NCBI GenBank assembly: GCA_020631295.1
Contig: JAHDHN010000060.1
Span: 1 to 8,087, forward strand
Length of the DNA stretch: 8,087 nucleotides
Direction of reading: 5' to 3'
Origin: Rickettsiales bacterium
GTDB lineage: Bacteria > Pseudomonadota > Alphaproteobacteria > Rickettsiales > UBA8987
Positions 1-6,212 of the stretch are shown one piece after another; within the stretch, counting starts at the first letter, position 1, and each line of letters starts with the position of its first letter. Both the position numbers and the translations under genes were made by a program. The notes under the pieces were generated by a model, which searched no databases, was not told the origin of the DNA, and saw only the letters and a program-made list of their open reading frames with translations.

Positions 1-254
1 GTTAAGCCATGCAAGGCCAAATGGTTGGCCTCCGTACCGCTGGCCGTAAATACCAATTCATGATGCGTGGCACCCAATGCCTGCAATATATCCTTACGTG
101 CACGCTGCATAGCACGCTTGGCTTCAGCCCCCGTTTGATGCACAGAAGACGGATTCGCCGCCTTGTCCAACCACGCAGCGGCTGCCTGCACAGCAGCCGG
201 ATAGGCCGGGCATGTAGCATTATAATCTGCATATATGCGTGGAGTTGCATTCAT
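1..254 (-). CDS. Cysteine desulfurase, NifS/IscS-like (N-terminal part, runs off left edge)
   Basis: This is the first 84 codons of a PLP-dependent cysteine desulfurase, the enzyme class that removes sulfur from L-cysteine to give alanine and an enzyme persulfide for Fe-S assembly. The translation begins MNATPRIYADYNAT and contains NPSSVHQTG and, near residues 69-80, FTASGTEANHLA. These match the family's N-terminal DYNATTP, NPSS-H-G and GGTEANN segments. The catalytic Cys and PLP lysine lie outside the window. The ATG at 254-252 is immediately adjacent to the iscR stop (TAG, 257-255), and AGAGGGG inside the iscR end is a good ribosome site, so translation is probably coupled. Sitting directly behind iscR suggests it is the first desulfurase of a suf/isc-type operon continuing left. 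DYNATCP replaces the usual DYNATTP. Family assignment is firm; IscS versus SufS class cannot be settled from this fragment. Confidence 0.9.
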   Translation of the reverse strand, partial: MNATPRIYADYNATCPAYPAAVQAAAAWLDKAANPSSVHQTGAEAKRAMQRARKDILQALGATHHELVFTASGTEANHLALHGL

Positions 255-716
255 CTATCCACGCCCCTCTGCTTGCAGCATGCCATAGGTTGCTGCATTT
301 CCGCTGCAATTTGCACCCACCAAGCGCGCCAACGTTTTTTCTGCAAAAAACCCTTTAATATGGCTTTCCAGCTCATGCCACACATCATGGGTAAGGCATT
401 TACCATTAGAGGTGCATTTTGCATCTGCACCATGGCCACAGCGTGTCATGTGAATCTCTTCTTCTGCTGCTTCCACCACAGAAAGCAGCGTAATCTCTTC
501 TGCAGATTTCGCCAATTTATAACCACCGCCTGGCCCACGCACGGAGGTAAGCAACCCTGCTGATTTTAGGCTGCTGGCAATTTGCTCCAAATAATTTAAC
601 GGCACATTTTGGCGCACCGCAATATCCGAAAGGCGCACAGGTGAGCACTGCCCATCATGCGCGGCAATATCTGCCATGGCCATCATGCCATAGCGCCCTT
701 TGGTCGTTAACATCAT
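255..716 (-). CDS. iscR: Rrf2-family Fe-S cluster-sensing transcriptional regulator IscR
   Basis: This 153-aa protein is a winged-helix Rrf2 regulator. In the family, a [2Fe-2S] cluster reports Fe-S status and controls isc/suf genes. The N-terminus MMLTTKGRYG, the recognition-helix region LSDIAVRQNVPLNYLEQI (about 29-46) and the wing VRGPGGGYKLA (59-69) are all typical. The cluster-binding region has Cys93, Cys101 and Cys107, followed by LTH with His110, matching the three-Cys plus His ligand set of E. coli IscR, although the first Cys spacing is 7 rather than 5 residues. It can therefore probably bind a cluster, unlike Rrf2 members lacking the cysteines. The start overlaps the cysE stop in an ATGA arrangement, and the stop abuts the desulfurase start, so the three genes form one operon. 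AGGGAG lies 9 nt upstream of the ATG; a second ATG follows directly at 713. Autoregulation from the promoter upstream of cysE is a reasonable inference. Confidence 0.93.
   Translation of the reverse strand: MMLTTKGRYGMMAMADIAAHDGQCSPVRLSDIAVRQNVPLNYLEQIASSLKSAGLLTSVRGPGGGYKLAKSAEEITLLSVVEAAEEEIHMTRCGHGADAKCTSNGKCLTHDVWHELESHIKGFFAEKTLARLVGANCSGNAATYGMLQAEGRG
264..270 (-). promoter_or_regulatory. Ribosome binding site for the cysteine desulfurase
   Basis: Read on the minus strand this is AGAGGGG, 9 nt before the ATG at 254-252. It lies inside the last codons of iscR, and it supports this start over the out-of-frame ATG at 250-248. Confidence 0.6.
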
Positions 717-1456
717 GCCGCTTTATCTCCCTCTGCTGTTGGAGATTCCACATCTGCATCCCATTTATCCGCCATGGCGGCCTTGTCACTTTGCTTGCCT
801 TCAAGCTCTTGCACGCGGTTGCACAGCGTTTCCACTTCGCTCAGCAAGTGATCTATCAATTTCTGGCGCGGGTCTACCACACCATCGCTCGGCGTGGCAT
901 AGGCCGAAAAGCCCTCTTTCGCCTCTGCTTTTGCTTCCGCTTCCTTGCGCTCCACCTTGCGTGCAGGAATACCCACCATGGTTGCATGCGCATCCACATC
1001 TTTCACCACCACAGCATTGGAGCCAATACGTGCACCTTCTGCCACCGTAATTGGCCCAAGCAGCTGCGAGCCTGCACCAATAATCACATTATTCGCAATT
1101 TGCGGATGGCGCACACCGCCCTCAAAGCTGGTACCGCCCAAGGTCACACCATGATAAATGGTCACATCGTCACCAATGGTAGCCGTTTCGCCAATCACCA
1201 CACCCATGCCGTGATCAATGAATAAATGCTTGCCGATTGTTGCGCCCGGATGAATTTCAATACCGGTAAAAAAGCGCCCTACCTGCGAAATCCAGCGCGC
1301 CACCAAGCGCCATTTCCACTGCCATAGCTTGTGTGCAAGGCGATGAAATAGCAGAATATGAAACCCAGGATAGCACAACACCACCTCCAGCCGAGAGCGC
1401 ATGGCCGGATCTCTGTCAAAATAGGTATCAATATCAGACAAAATGCCCTTAAACAT
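713..1456 (-). CDS. cysE: Serine O-acetyltransferase
   Basis: This 247-aa enzyme transfers acetyl from acetyl-CoA to L-serine, giving O-acetylserine, the acceptor for sulfide in cysteine synthesis. It is the short EpsC-like form without the long N-terminal helical domain of E. coli CysE. The left-handed beta-helix hexapeptides run from about residue 66 to 165 (IHPGATIG, FIDHGMGVVIGETATIG, YHGVTLGGTS, GARIGSNAVV). Asp81-His82 and Arg116-His117 correspond to the family's active-site positions. After VGIPARKVERK (about 171) comes a 75-residue tail rich in Lys, Ala and Glu, with a possible short coiled coil at about 195-218, which is longer than the short forms usually carry. It is the first gene of the operon, with AGAGGAAG ahead of the ATG, and its stop overlaps iscR by 4 bp. 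Placing cysteine supply in the Fe-S operon provides substrate for the desulfurase downstream. Confidence 0.95.
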   Translation of the reverse strand: MFKGILSDIDTYFDRDPAMRSRLEVVLCYPGFHILLFHRLAHKLWQWKWRLVARWISQVGRFFTGIEIHPGATIGKHLFIDHGMGVVIGETATIGDDVTIYHGVTLGGTSFEGGVRHPQIANNVIIGAGSQLLGPITVAEGARIGSNAVVVKDVDAHATMVGIPARKVERKEAEAKAEAKEGFSAYATPSDGVVDPRQKLIDHLLSEVETLCNRVQELEGKQSDKAAMADKWDADVESPTAEGDKAA

Positions 1457-1503
1457 AGTGGTTTACTTCCTCTTACAGCTTCCCTATAGAAGCCCCTAAT
1501 TTA

Positions 1504-1532
1504 AAAATAGCATGTGCTTGTATAATAACCAA
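1504..1532 (-). promoter_or_regulatory. Candidate promoter of the cysE-iscR-desulfurase operon
   Basis: On the minus strand TTGGTT (1532-1527) and TATTTT (1509-1504) are 17 nt apart and about 50 nt ahead of the cysE ATG. Both hexamers are weak matches to the sigma-70 consensus, so position is the main support. The region also contains CTTG-9 nt-CAAG (1517-1533), short inverted arms that could belong to an operator; IscR control is only an inference. Confidence 0.3.
1521..1526 (+). promoter_or_regulatory. Candidate -10 box for the alpha/beta hydrolase gene
   Basis: An exact TATAAT lies 42 nt upstream of the ATG at 1569, in the divergent intergenic region. No good -35 is seen at 17 nt; TTTAAA at 1500-1505 gives a short 15-nt spacer. 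It overlaps the candidate promoter on the other strand, so the two directions may be controlled together. Confidence 0.35.
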
Positions 1533-1568
1533 GTAAAATAGTAAAGTATTAAAGAGGAAGCATAACCC

Positions 1569-2270
1569 ATGCCTGAAGTGATTTTTAATGGCCCAGCCGG
1601 ACGTATTGAAGGGCGCTACCACCATAGTGAAGAGCATAATGCACCTGTGGCATTGGTGCTGCATCCGCACCCAAAGCATGGCGGCACCATGAACAACAAA
1701 GTGGCATATAGCCTGTTTAAATGCTTCAAAGAGGCCGGATTTTCCGTGCTGCGTTTCAATTTTCGTGGCGTGGGCCGCTCACAGGGTGAATTTGACAATG
1801 GCGAAGGTGAGCTGGCCGATGCAGCAACGGCACTGGATTGGCTGCAGCAACAAAACCCACAAGCAAGCTCCTTTTGTGTGGGCGGCTTCTCCTTCGGTGC
1901 GTGGCTAACCATGCAGATGCTGATGCGCCGCCCAGAGCTGGAAGGCTTTGTAGCTGTATCGCCGCCGGCGAATATGTATGATTTTAGTTTCTTGGCGCCC
2001 TGCCCGCGCAGCGGCATGATTATCCAGGGTGATCAGGACAGTATTGTAACGGAAGAATCTGTAGCCAAACTTGCAGGTCGCCTGAATAATCAGAAAAATA
2101 TTGAGATTGATTACCGCATGATCCCTGGTGCAGACCATTTCTTCCGCGATCAGATTGATGAGCTGGTGGAAAATGCAAGTGAGTATATTAATGAATATGC
2201 AAAAACGATGATGATGCGCGGGCAGATCAAGCCAGATCGCCGCCGCCGTCAGCTGCCAAAGACATCGTAA
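1569..2270 (+). CDS. Alpha/beta hydrolase, COG2945-like
   Basis: This 233-aa cytoplasmic protein has an alpha/beta-hydrolase fold; its substrate is unknown. Visible family marks are LHPHPKHGGTMNNKV (31-45), the NFRGVGRSQGEFDNG loop (64-78), and the nucleophile elbow G-F-S-F-G with Ser108. Asp157 in GDQDS and His190 in GADHFF are the probable other triad members. There is no signal peptide. The C-terminus ends in a basic tail, RGQIKPDRRRRQLPKTS. AGAGGAAG precedes the ATG by about 9 nt, fixing the start. In alphaproteobacteria such hydrolases commonly sit divergent from, or next to, the iscR-suf cluster, as here, which suggests an as yet undefined role connected to Fe-S or sulfur metabolism. 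It is transcribed away from cysE across a 112-bp promoter region. Confidence 0.88.
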   Translation: MPEVIFNGPAGRIEGRYHHSEEHNAPVALVLHPHPKHGGTMNNKVAYSLFKCFKEAGFSVLRFNFRGVGRSQGEFDNGEGELADAATALDWLQQQNPQASSFCVGGFSFGAWLTMQMLMRRPELEGFVAVSPPANMYDFSFLAPCPRSGMIIQGDQDSIVTEESVAKLAGRLNNQKNIEIDYRMIPGADHFFRDQIDELVENASEYINEYAKTMMMRGQIKPDRRRRQLPKTS

Positions 2271-2287
2271 CACTACCTCCACACACT

Positions 2288-2372
2288 CGTCATACCACGG
2301 CTTGTCCGTGGTATCTCCTTGTAAGGATACAGCATGCTTTAGGAGATTCCATGGACAAGCCATGGAATGACG
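2288..2372. repeat. Composite palindromic element, copy 1 (31-23-31 bp)
   Basis: Two 31-bp hairpins in inverted orientation (2288-2318 and 2342-2372) flank a 23-nt spacer. The first runs from CGTCAT to ATCTCC, and its stem has ACCACGG pairing with CCGTGGT around a CTTGT loop. The second, read in reverse, is the same except at four positions: its stem is TCCATGG/CCATGGA. The four differences form two complementary pair swaps, so each stem stays perfect at 9 bp. The whole can also fold as one long stem. Similar CGTCAT...ATCTCC palindromes are dispersed in some alphaproteobacterial genomes, from memory. The element lies between the hydrolase stop and the glutamine-synthetase-like start. It lacks a following T-run, so it is not an obvious intrinsic terminator. 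Confidence 0.85.
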
Positions 2373-2389
2373 GGCTATAGTGTATTCAT

Positions 2390-3229
2390 ATGAGCACCCA
2401 AACATATATTCCTTACATCTCCAGTGAAATAGAGTGGTATTTTGCAGGCGATGACACAATGGAAGACACAGAGCGCTTGGCGCTGATCTTGGCCGCCTGC
2501 ATGGCAGAAAATATTACATTAAGCAGCATTGATGAAGAGGTGGGAGAACGGCAATGTGAGCTGGCCCTTGGTTTCACACCGGATATTGAGCAAGCTACTC
2601 TCGACCTTCAGCGTGCAAAAGAAATCGTGCAGGAAGTGGCACATAACACGAATGCCAGCGCTTCTTTTGCAGCCAAACCTTATGACAATCAGCCCGGCAG
2701 CGGCCTGCATATCCACTTAAGCCTGCATGATGAAGACGGCAATAATCTGTTTTCCAAGCAACGTGGCGAGGAGGATACGGAACTGCTGCTTCATGCGGTG
2801 GGCGGCCTGTGTGACGCAATCTTGCGAGACTTCATTTATTTTGCACCGCATGAAGCGTCTTACACACGTTTTACCAGCCGTGTGAATGAAGTGCTTGATG
2901 AAAATACGCCGCTGCAAAAATATAATAATGCACCGATTAATATCAGCTGGGGTGGTAATAACCGCACCACCGCCATTCGGATTCCCACCAGCACACTGCA
3001 CCCTGATTCACGCCATATTGAGCACCGCATTAGCGGCGCAGATGCAGAGCCAGAGGCCGTGATTCATGCAGTAATTGCTGCTGCCCTGCATGGAGTAGCA
3101 CATAAGATCACACCGCCAGAAAAATGCTTCGGCAACGCGTTTGATGCACAATATGACTATACACGCTTTCCTCTGTCACTCGCAGAAGCCCAACGATGCC
3201 ACGCGCAATATGGTGGCAGTTCCACTTAA
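2390..3229 (+). CDS. Glutamine synthetase-like protein, stand-alone catalytic core
   Basis: This 279-aa protein matches only the catalytic domain of the glutamine synthetase / gamma-glutamyl-polyamine synthetase superfamily, whose full members exceed about 430 aa. The visible core motifs are SEIEWYF (Glu13, Glu15), EEVGERQCE (Glu50, Glu57; metal ligands), GSGLHIH (His107), SYTRF (Arg160), WGGNNRTTAIRIP (about 187-199) and HIEHRISGADAEPE (Glu211, Arg213). The metal- and nucleotide-binding residues therefore look intact. The N-terminal beta-grasp domain, which completes the neighbour's active site in known oligomers, is absent, as is the last part of the C-terminus. An in-frame TAG at 2378-2380 rules out a longer ORF, and no convincing Shine-Dalgarno precedes the ATG. 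Palindromic repeats lie within 20 bp on both sides. It may be a divergent short family, a partner-dependent ligase or a decaying gene; the open frame of 279 codons argues against old decay. Confidence 0.75.
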   Translation: MSTQTYIPYISSEIEWYFAGDDTMEDTERLALILAACMAENITLSSIDEEVGERQCELALGFTPDIEQATLDLQRAKEIVQEVAHNTNASASFAAKPYDNQPGSGLHIHLSLHDEDGNNLFSKQRGEEDTELLLHAVGGLCDAILRDFIYFAPHEASYTRFTSRVNEVLDENTPLQKYNNAPINISWGGNNRTTAIRIPTSTLHPDSRHIEHRISGADAEPEAVIHAVIAAALHGVAHKITPPEKCFGNAFDAQYDYTRFPLSLAEAQRCHAQYGGSST

Positions 3230-3237
3230 CAATTTTT

Positions 3238-3352
3238 CGTCATCCCACGACTTGCCTGCCCGCCGAAGCCTTGGCGTAGGCTGGTTCGTGGGATCTCCAA
3301 CCAACTGCTGTGCCCTTTTTAGGAGATTCCATGGACAAGCCATGGAATGACG
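3238..3352. repeat. Composite palindromic element, copy 2, with a 30-bp insertion
   Basis: This has the same design as the copy at 2288-2372 and lies in the same orientation: hairpin 1 at 3238-3298, a 23-nt spacer, and hairpin 2 at 3322-3352. Hairpin 2 is identical over all 31 bp to the one at 2342-2372. Hairpin 1 keeps its ends (CGTCAT...ATCTCC) with a CCCACGA/TCGTGGG stem, but its loop is 35 nt instead of 5. The element lies between the convergent glutamine-synthetase-like and membrane-protein genes. T-rich stretches occur at both sides (3233-3237 and 3355-3361), so a role in ending transcription is possible but unproven. Confidence 0.85.
3255..3284. repeat. 30-bp palindromic insertion in the hairpin loop
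   Basis: Relative to the other copy, 30 extra bases sit between CTTG and T of the apical loop. They form their own hairpin: CC-GCC (3255-3260) pairs with GGC-GG (3279-3284), then CGCC (3261-3264) pairs with GGCG (3273-3276). This looks like a second, GC-rich mini-repeat nested in the first. Read on the minus strand it encodes AYAKASAG, a peptide I recall from similar small repeats in other bacteria. Confidence 0.65.
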
Positions 3353-3372
3353 CGTATTTTTTAGATAAGAAA

Positions 3373-3804
3373 TTACCAGAACCCTGTATGCAGCCACATG
3401 GAATGTGGGAAGATGAAGATATGCACCACAAGCCATGCAACGGAGAAAATCCGCGCCGGCCAGCAGAAAATTTGCCATTTTCGCACCAAAAATGCACCGA
3501 GCACCAGCATTATCGGATCTGTGATCATCCGATTAGGGAAATATTCCACACCATGGAACCAGGCCGCTATTTTGGGCCAGCCAAAGGCATCTATCTCAAT
3601 ATAATGCTCTAATGTTTCCCAAAAATAAGCGCACATTAGTATGAGCAACAAGAAATAGAAGGCATCAGCACGGCTTGAGAGCGCATTCTTGTCACCAAAG
3701 CAACGCTGGAACGCTACCACAATAGTACCCAGAGTGATGCCAGCCACAAAATGCTCAATGGACCACACATCAAACCACGAAACGGTTTTGTGACCAAACA
3801 GCAT
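3373..3804 (-). CDS. Small integral membrane protein of unknown function
   Basis: I do not recognise this 143-aa protein. Hydrophobic stretches at about residues 14-33, 47-66, 93-109 and 116-134 suggest four transmembrane helices, and there is no separate signal peptide. Charged residues that would be costly in a membrane recur in or beside the helices: EHF (Glu17-His18), WETLEHYIE (61-70) and HGVEYFPNRMITDP (84-97). Such a pattern usually marks conserved functional sites, possibly metal or substrate contacts, but this is inference. AAGAGGG lies 9 nt upstream of the ATG, supporting the start. It begins 45 bp after the metE stop on the same strand without a visible terminator between them, so it is probably cotranscribed with metE. 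Its stop lies 20 bp from the palindromic element on its far side. No assignment to a named family is made. Confidence 0.7.
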   Translation of the reverse strand: MLFGHKTVSWFDVWSIEHFVAGITLGTIVVAFQRCFGDKNALSSRADAFYFLLLILMCAYFWETLEHYIEIDAFGWPKIAAWFHGVEYFPNRMITDPIMLVLGAFLVRKWQIFCWPARIFSVAWLVVHIFIFPHSMWLHTGFW

Positions 3805-3849
3805 AAGGTAGTGCCCTCTTACCTACAGTGAATAAACGCCCAGTAACGT

Positions 3850-6150
3850 TTACGCAGCTTCTTGGTTATAGCCCAAACGCTTGCGCGTGTTTTTCGCTGC
3901 TTCCACCATTTTGATAAGCGCGCCTTCGGTTTCTTCCCAACCGCGTGTTTTCAAACCGCAATCTGGGTTTACCCACACTTGCTCTGGCTTCAATACTTCC
4001 AATGCTTTGTCTAGCAGATGCTCCATTTCCTGCGTGTTTGGCACACGTGGGCTGTGAATATCATACACACCTGGGCCAATTTCATTCGGGTATTTAAACG
4101 CGACAAATGCGTCCAGCAGTTCCATGGCAGAACGTGACGTCTCAATGGAAATCACATCCGCATCCATTTCGGCAATTGCAGGCATAATGTCGTTAAATTC
4201 AGAATAGCACATATGCGTGTGAATCTGTGTAGAGTCTTCCACGCCAGCCGCACTCAAGCGGAAACAATCCACCGCCCAGCGCAGATACGCATCCCAATCA
4301 TTACGGCGCAATGGCAAGCCTTCACGAATCGCAGGCTCATCAATCTGAATCAGCTTAATGCCCGCCTCTTCCAGATCCACCACCTCATCACGAATGGCCA
4401 AACCAATTTGTTTACAGGTTTCACTGCGCGGCTGATCATCACGCACAAACGACCATTGCAAAATGGTGATTGGACCGGTTAACATGCCCTTCACCGGACG
4501 CTTGGTTTGCGCTTGCGCAAAACCAGACCAACGCACAGTCATTGGGTTCGGACGCGACACATCACCAAAGATTACCGGTGGCTTCACACAACGTGAACCA
4601 TAGCTTTGCACCCAACCGTTTTTGGTGAAGAAAAAGCCTTCCAGCTTCTCACCAAAATATTCTACCATGTCATTACGCTCAAACTCGCCATGCACTGGCA
4701 CATCAATATCAATACGATCTTGGAATTCCATCGCCTTCTTGGTTTCCGCTTCCAAGAATGCATCATATTGCTCGCGCGTGATTTCACCTTTTTTGAACTT
4801 GGCACGATATTGGCGCACCTCAGTAGTTTGCGGGAAAGAACCAATGGTTGTGGTTGGCAATAAGGGCAATTTCAATGCATCGGCTTGTGCCTTAATACGC
4901 GCATCAAACGCACTTATGCGGTTAAGATCATTATCATTCACCGCCGCTGCACGGTCTTTCACTGCCTGGTTATGAATACGCGTGGAGGTTTCACGCGAGG
5001 CAACGGCCGCTGCATTCTCATCGAATGCCGCTTGCACACTCGCCACACCATCATTGGCTGCATTGGTTAGCAACACAATCTCATCCAATTTCTGCGTAGC
5101 GAATGCCAACCAGTTTTTCACCTCATCATCCAACAAGGTCTCATTGGCTAAATCTACAGGGCTGTGCAACAATGAGCAAGAACCTGCCACCTGCACACGC
5201 TCACCACCAAGCGCATGCGCCGCCTCACGCACCAAACCATGTGCGCGCTCTAGATTTGTTTTCCAAATATTACGGCCGTCTACCACACCCACAGAAAGAT
5301 GCTTGTCTTTCGGCAATGCATCCAACACATCACCCAATTGTTGCGGTGCACGCACCAAATCCACATGCAGGCCAGCCACTGGCAAGTTTGCTGCCAATTG
5401 CAGATTATCCAACAGCGCGCCGAAATAGGTCGCCAGTGTGATATTCACCGTTGCAGAGGCAAGTGCTGCGTAGGCTGTTTCAAAGGCGGCACGCGCTTCG
5501 GCAGGCAAATCCAATACCAAGGCAGGCTCATCAATCTGCACATCTGTTGCACCAGCATCCGCTAATTGTTGCAACACATCTTGATACACAGGCAACAAGG
5601 CGGGGAGTAGGTCCAGCGGGTTAGAGCCATCACGTGCTTTACCCAACAACAAGAACGTTACAGGCCCCACAAGCACAGGGCGCGTCTCAACACCGGCCTC
5701 TTTGGCTTCTGTATATTGCTCCACTGCTTTGTTGCTAGACAGCTTAAATGTCTGGCCCGCTTTAAATTCTGGCACAATATAGTGATAGTTCGTATCAAAC
5801 CACTTGGTCATTTCCATGGCTACCACATCTTGCCCGCCTTGCTGACGACCACGCGCCATTGCAAAGAACGTGTCTAGATCCACCTGATCACCGGAAAAAT
5901 CATAACGCGCAGGCACAGCACCCACCATGCAGATGGTGTCCAGCACATGGTCATAAAGCGTAAAATCGTTAGAAGGGATTATTTCAACACCAGCATCTTG
6001 CTGCAATTTCCAATGGCGCAAACGTAGCTCTTTGGCTGTGTCTAGCAAGTCTTTCGCTTCTGTTTTACCCTTCCAAAAGCTTTCCTGCGCCTTCTTCAAT
6101 TCGCGAAAGGCACCCACACGTGGAAATCCTAAATTTGCTGCTGTTACCAT
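3850..6150 (-). CDS. metE: Cobalamin-independent methionine synthase MetE
   Basis: This 766-aa enzyme transfers the methyl group of 5-methyltetrahydropteroyltri-glutamate to homocysteine, the last step of methionine synthesis, in the cytoplasm without vitamin B12. It opens with the typical LGFPRVGAFRELKKAQESFW and has the two-barrel length of the family (E. coli 753 aa). The zinc ligands are all present near the C-terminus: His646 and Cys648 in THMC, Glu670 in ISIETS, and Cys731 in NPDCGLKTRGW, with the same spacings as E. coli His641/Cys643/Glu665/Cys726. The frame is open for 159 codons further upstream into pyrC, but that part has no family likeness. AGGAG at 6158-6162, 7 nt before ATG 6150, fixes the start. 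It is divergent from pyrC and probably cotranscribed with the downstream membrane protein gene. Confidence 0.97.
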   Translation of the reverse strand: MVTAANLGFPRVGAFRELKKAQESFWKGKTEAKDLLDTAKELRLRHWKLQQDAGVEIIPSNDFTLYDHVLDTICMVGAVPARYDFSGDQVDLDTFFAMARGRQQGGQDVVAMEMTKWFDTNYHYIVPEFKAGQTFKLSSNKAVEQYTEAKEAGVETRPVLVGPVTFLLLGKARDGSNPLDLLPALLPVYQDVLQQLADAGATDVQIDEPALVLDLPAEARAAFETAYAALASATVNITLATYFGALLDNLQLAANLPVAGLHVDLVRAPQQLGDVLDALPKDKHLSVGVVDGRNIWKTNLERAHGLVREAAHALGGERVQVAGSCSLLHSPVDLANETLLDDEVKNWLAFATQKLDEIVLLTNAANDGVASVQAAFDENAAAVASRETSTRIHNQAVKDRAAAVNDNDLNRISAFDARIKAQADALKLPLLPTTTIGSFPQTTEVRQYRAKFKKGEITREQYDAFLEAETKKAMEFQDRIDIDVPVHGEFERNDMVEYFGEKLEGFFFTKNGWVQSYGSRCVKPPVIFGDVSRPNPMTVRWSGFAQAQTKRPVKGMLTGPITILQWSFVRDDQPRSETCKQIGLAIRDEVVDLEEAGIKLIQIDEPAIREGLPLRRNDWDAYLRWAVDCFRLSAAGVEDSTQIHTHMCYSEFNDIMPAIAEMDADVISIETSRSAMELLDAFVAFKYPNEIGPGVYDIHSPRVPNTQEMEHLLDKALEVLKPEQVWVNPDCGLKTRGWEETEGALIKMVEAAKNTRKRLGYNQEAA

Positions 6151-6157
6151 GGTTTTT

Positions 6158-6162
6158 CTCCT
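6158..6162 (-). promoter_or_regulatory. Ribosome binding site deciding the metE start
   Basis: The minus strand reads AGGAG followed by AAAAACC and ATG, a 7-nt spacing. It selects the start at 6150 over the much longer open frame reaching 6627. Confidence 0.75.
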
Positions 6163-6184
6163 ATAGAATACGTAAAGAGGCAGC

Positions 6185-6212
6185 TTCATAGCAGCTTTAC
6201 AGCCATCGTCAA
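6185..6212 (-). promoter_or_regulatory. Candidate metE promoter
   Basis: On the minus strand TTGACG (6212-6207, five of six consensus bases) is separated by 16 nt from TATGAA (6190-6185, four of six), ending 34 nt before the ATG. A direct repeat GCAGCTT (6180-6186 and 6191-6197, plus-strand reading, 11-bp period) covers the -10 and could be operator half-sites. The short leader leaves no room for a SAM riboswitch. Confidence 0.45.

Noticed and set aside
2..250. Alternative minus-strand ORF starting at the ATG at 250
   Set aside because: It is one frame off the cysteine desulfurase reading, which starts at 254 and shows the family motifs; the alternative has none.
9..1225. Plus-strand ORFs opposite iscR, cysE and the desulfurase
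   Set aside because: They are shadows of well-identified genes, with low-complexity Cys/His-rich translations and no motif.
2288..3352. CRISPR array
   Set aside because: There are only two repeat copies almost 1 kb apart, with a gene between them and no regular spacer pattern or cas gene.
2288..3352. Insertion sequence or composite transposon
   Set aside because: No transposase is present; the flanking elements are short palindromes. A non-autonomous unit is possible and is listed as a finding instead.
3141..3497. Several ORFs crossing the palindromic element on both strands
   Set aside because: Their proteins are translations of repeat sequence and overlapping gene ends, with no ribosome sites or domain likeness.
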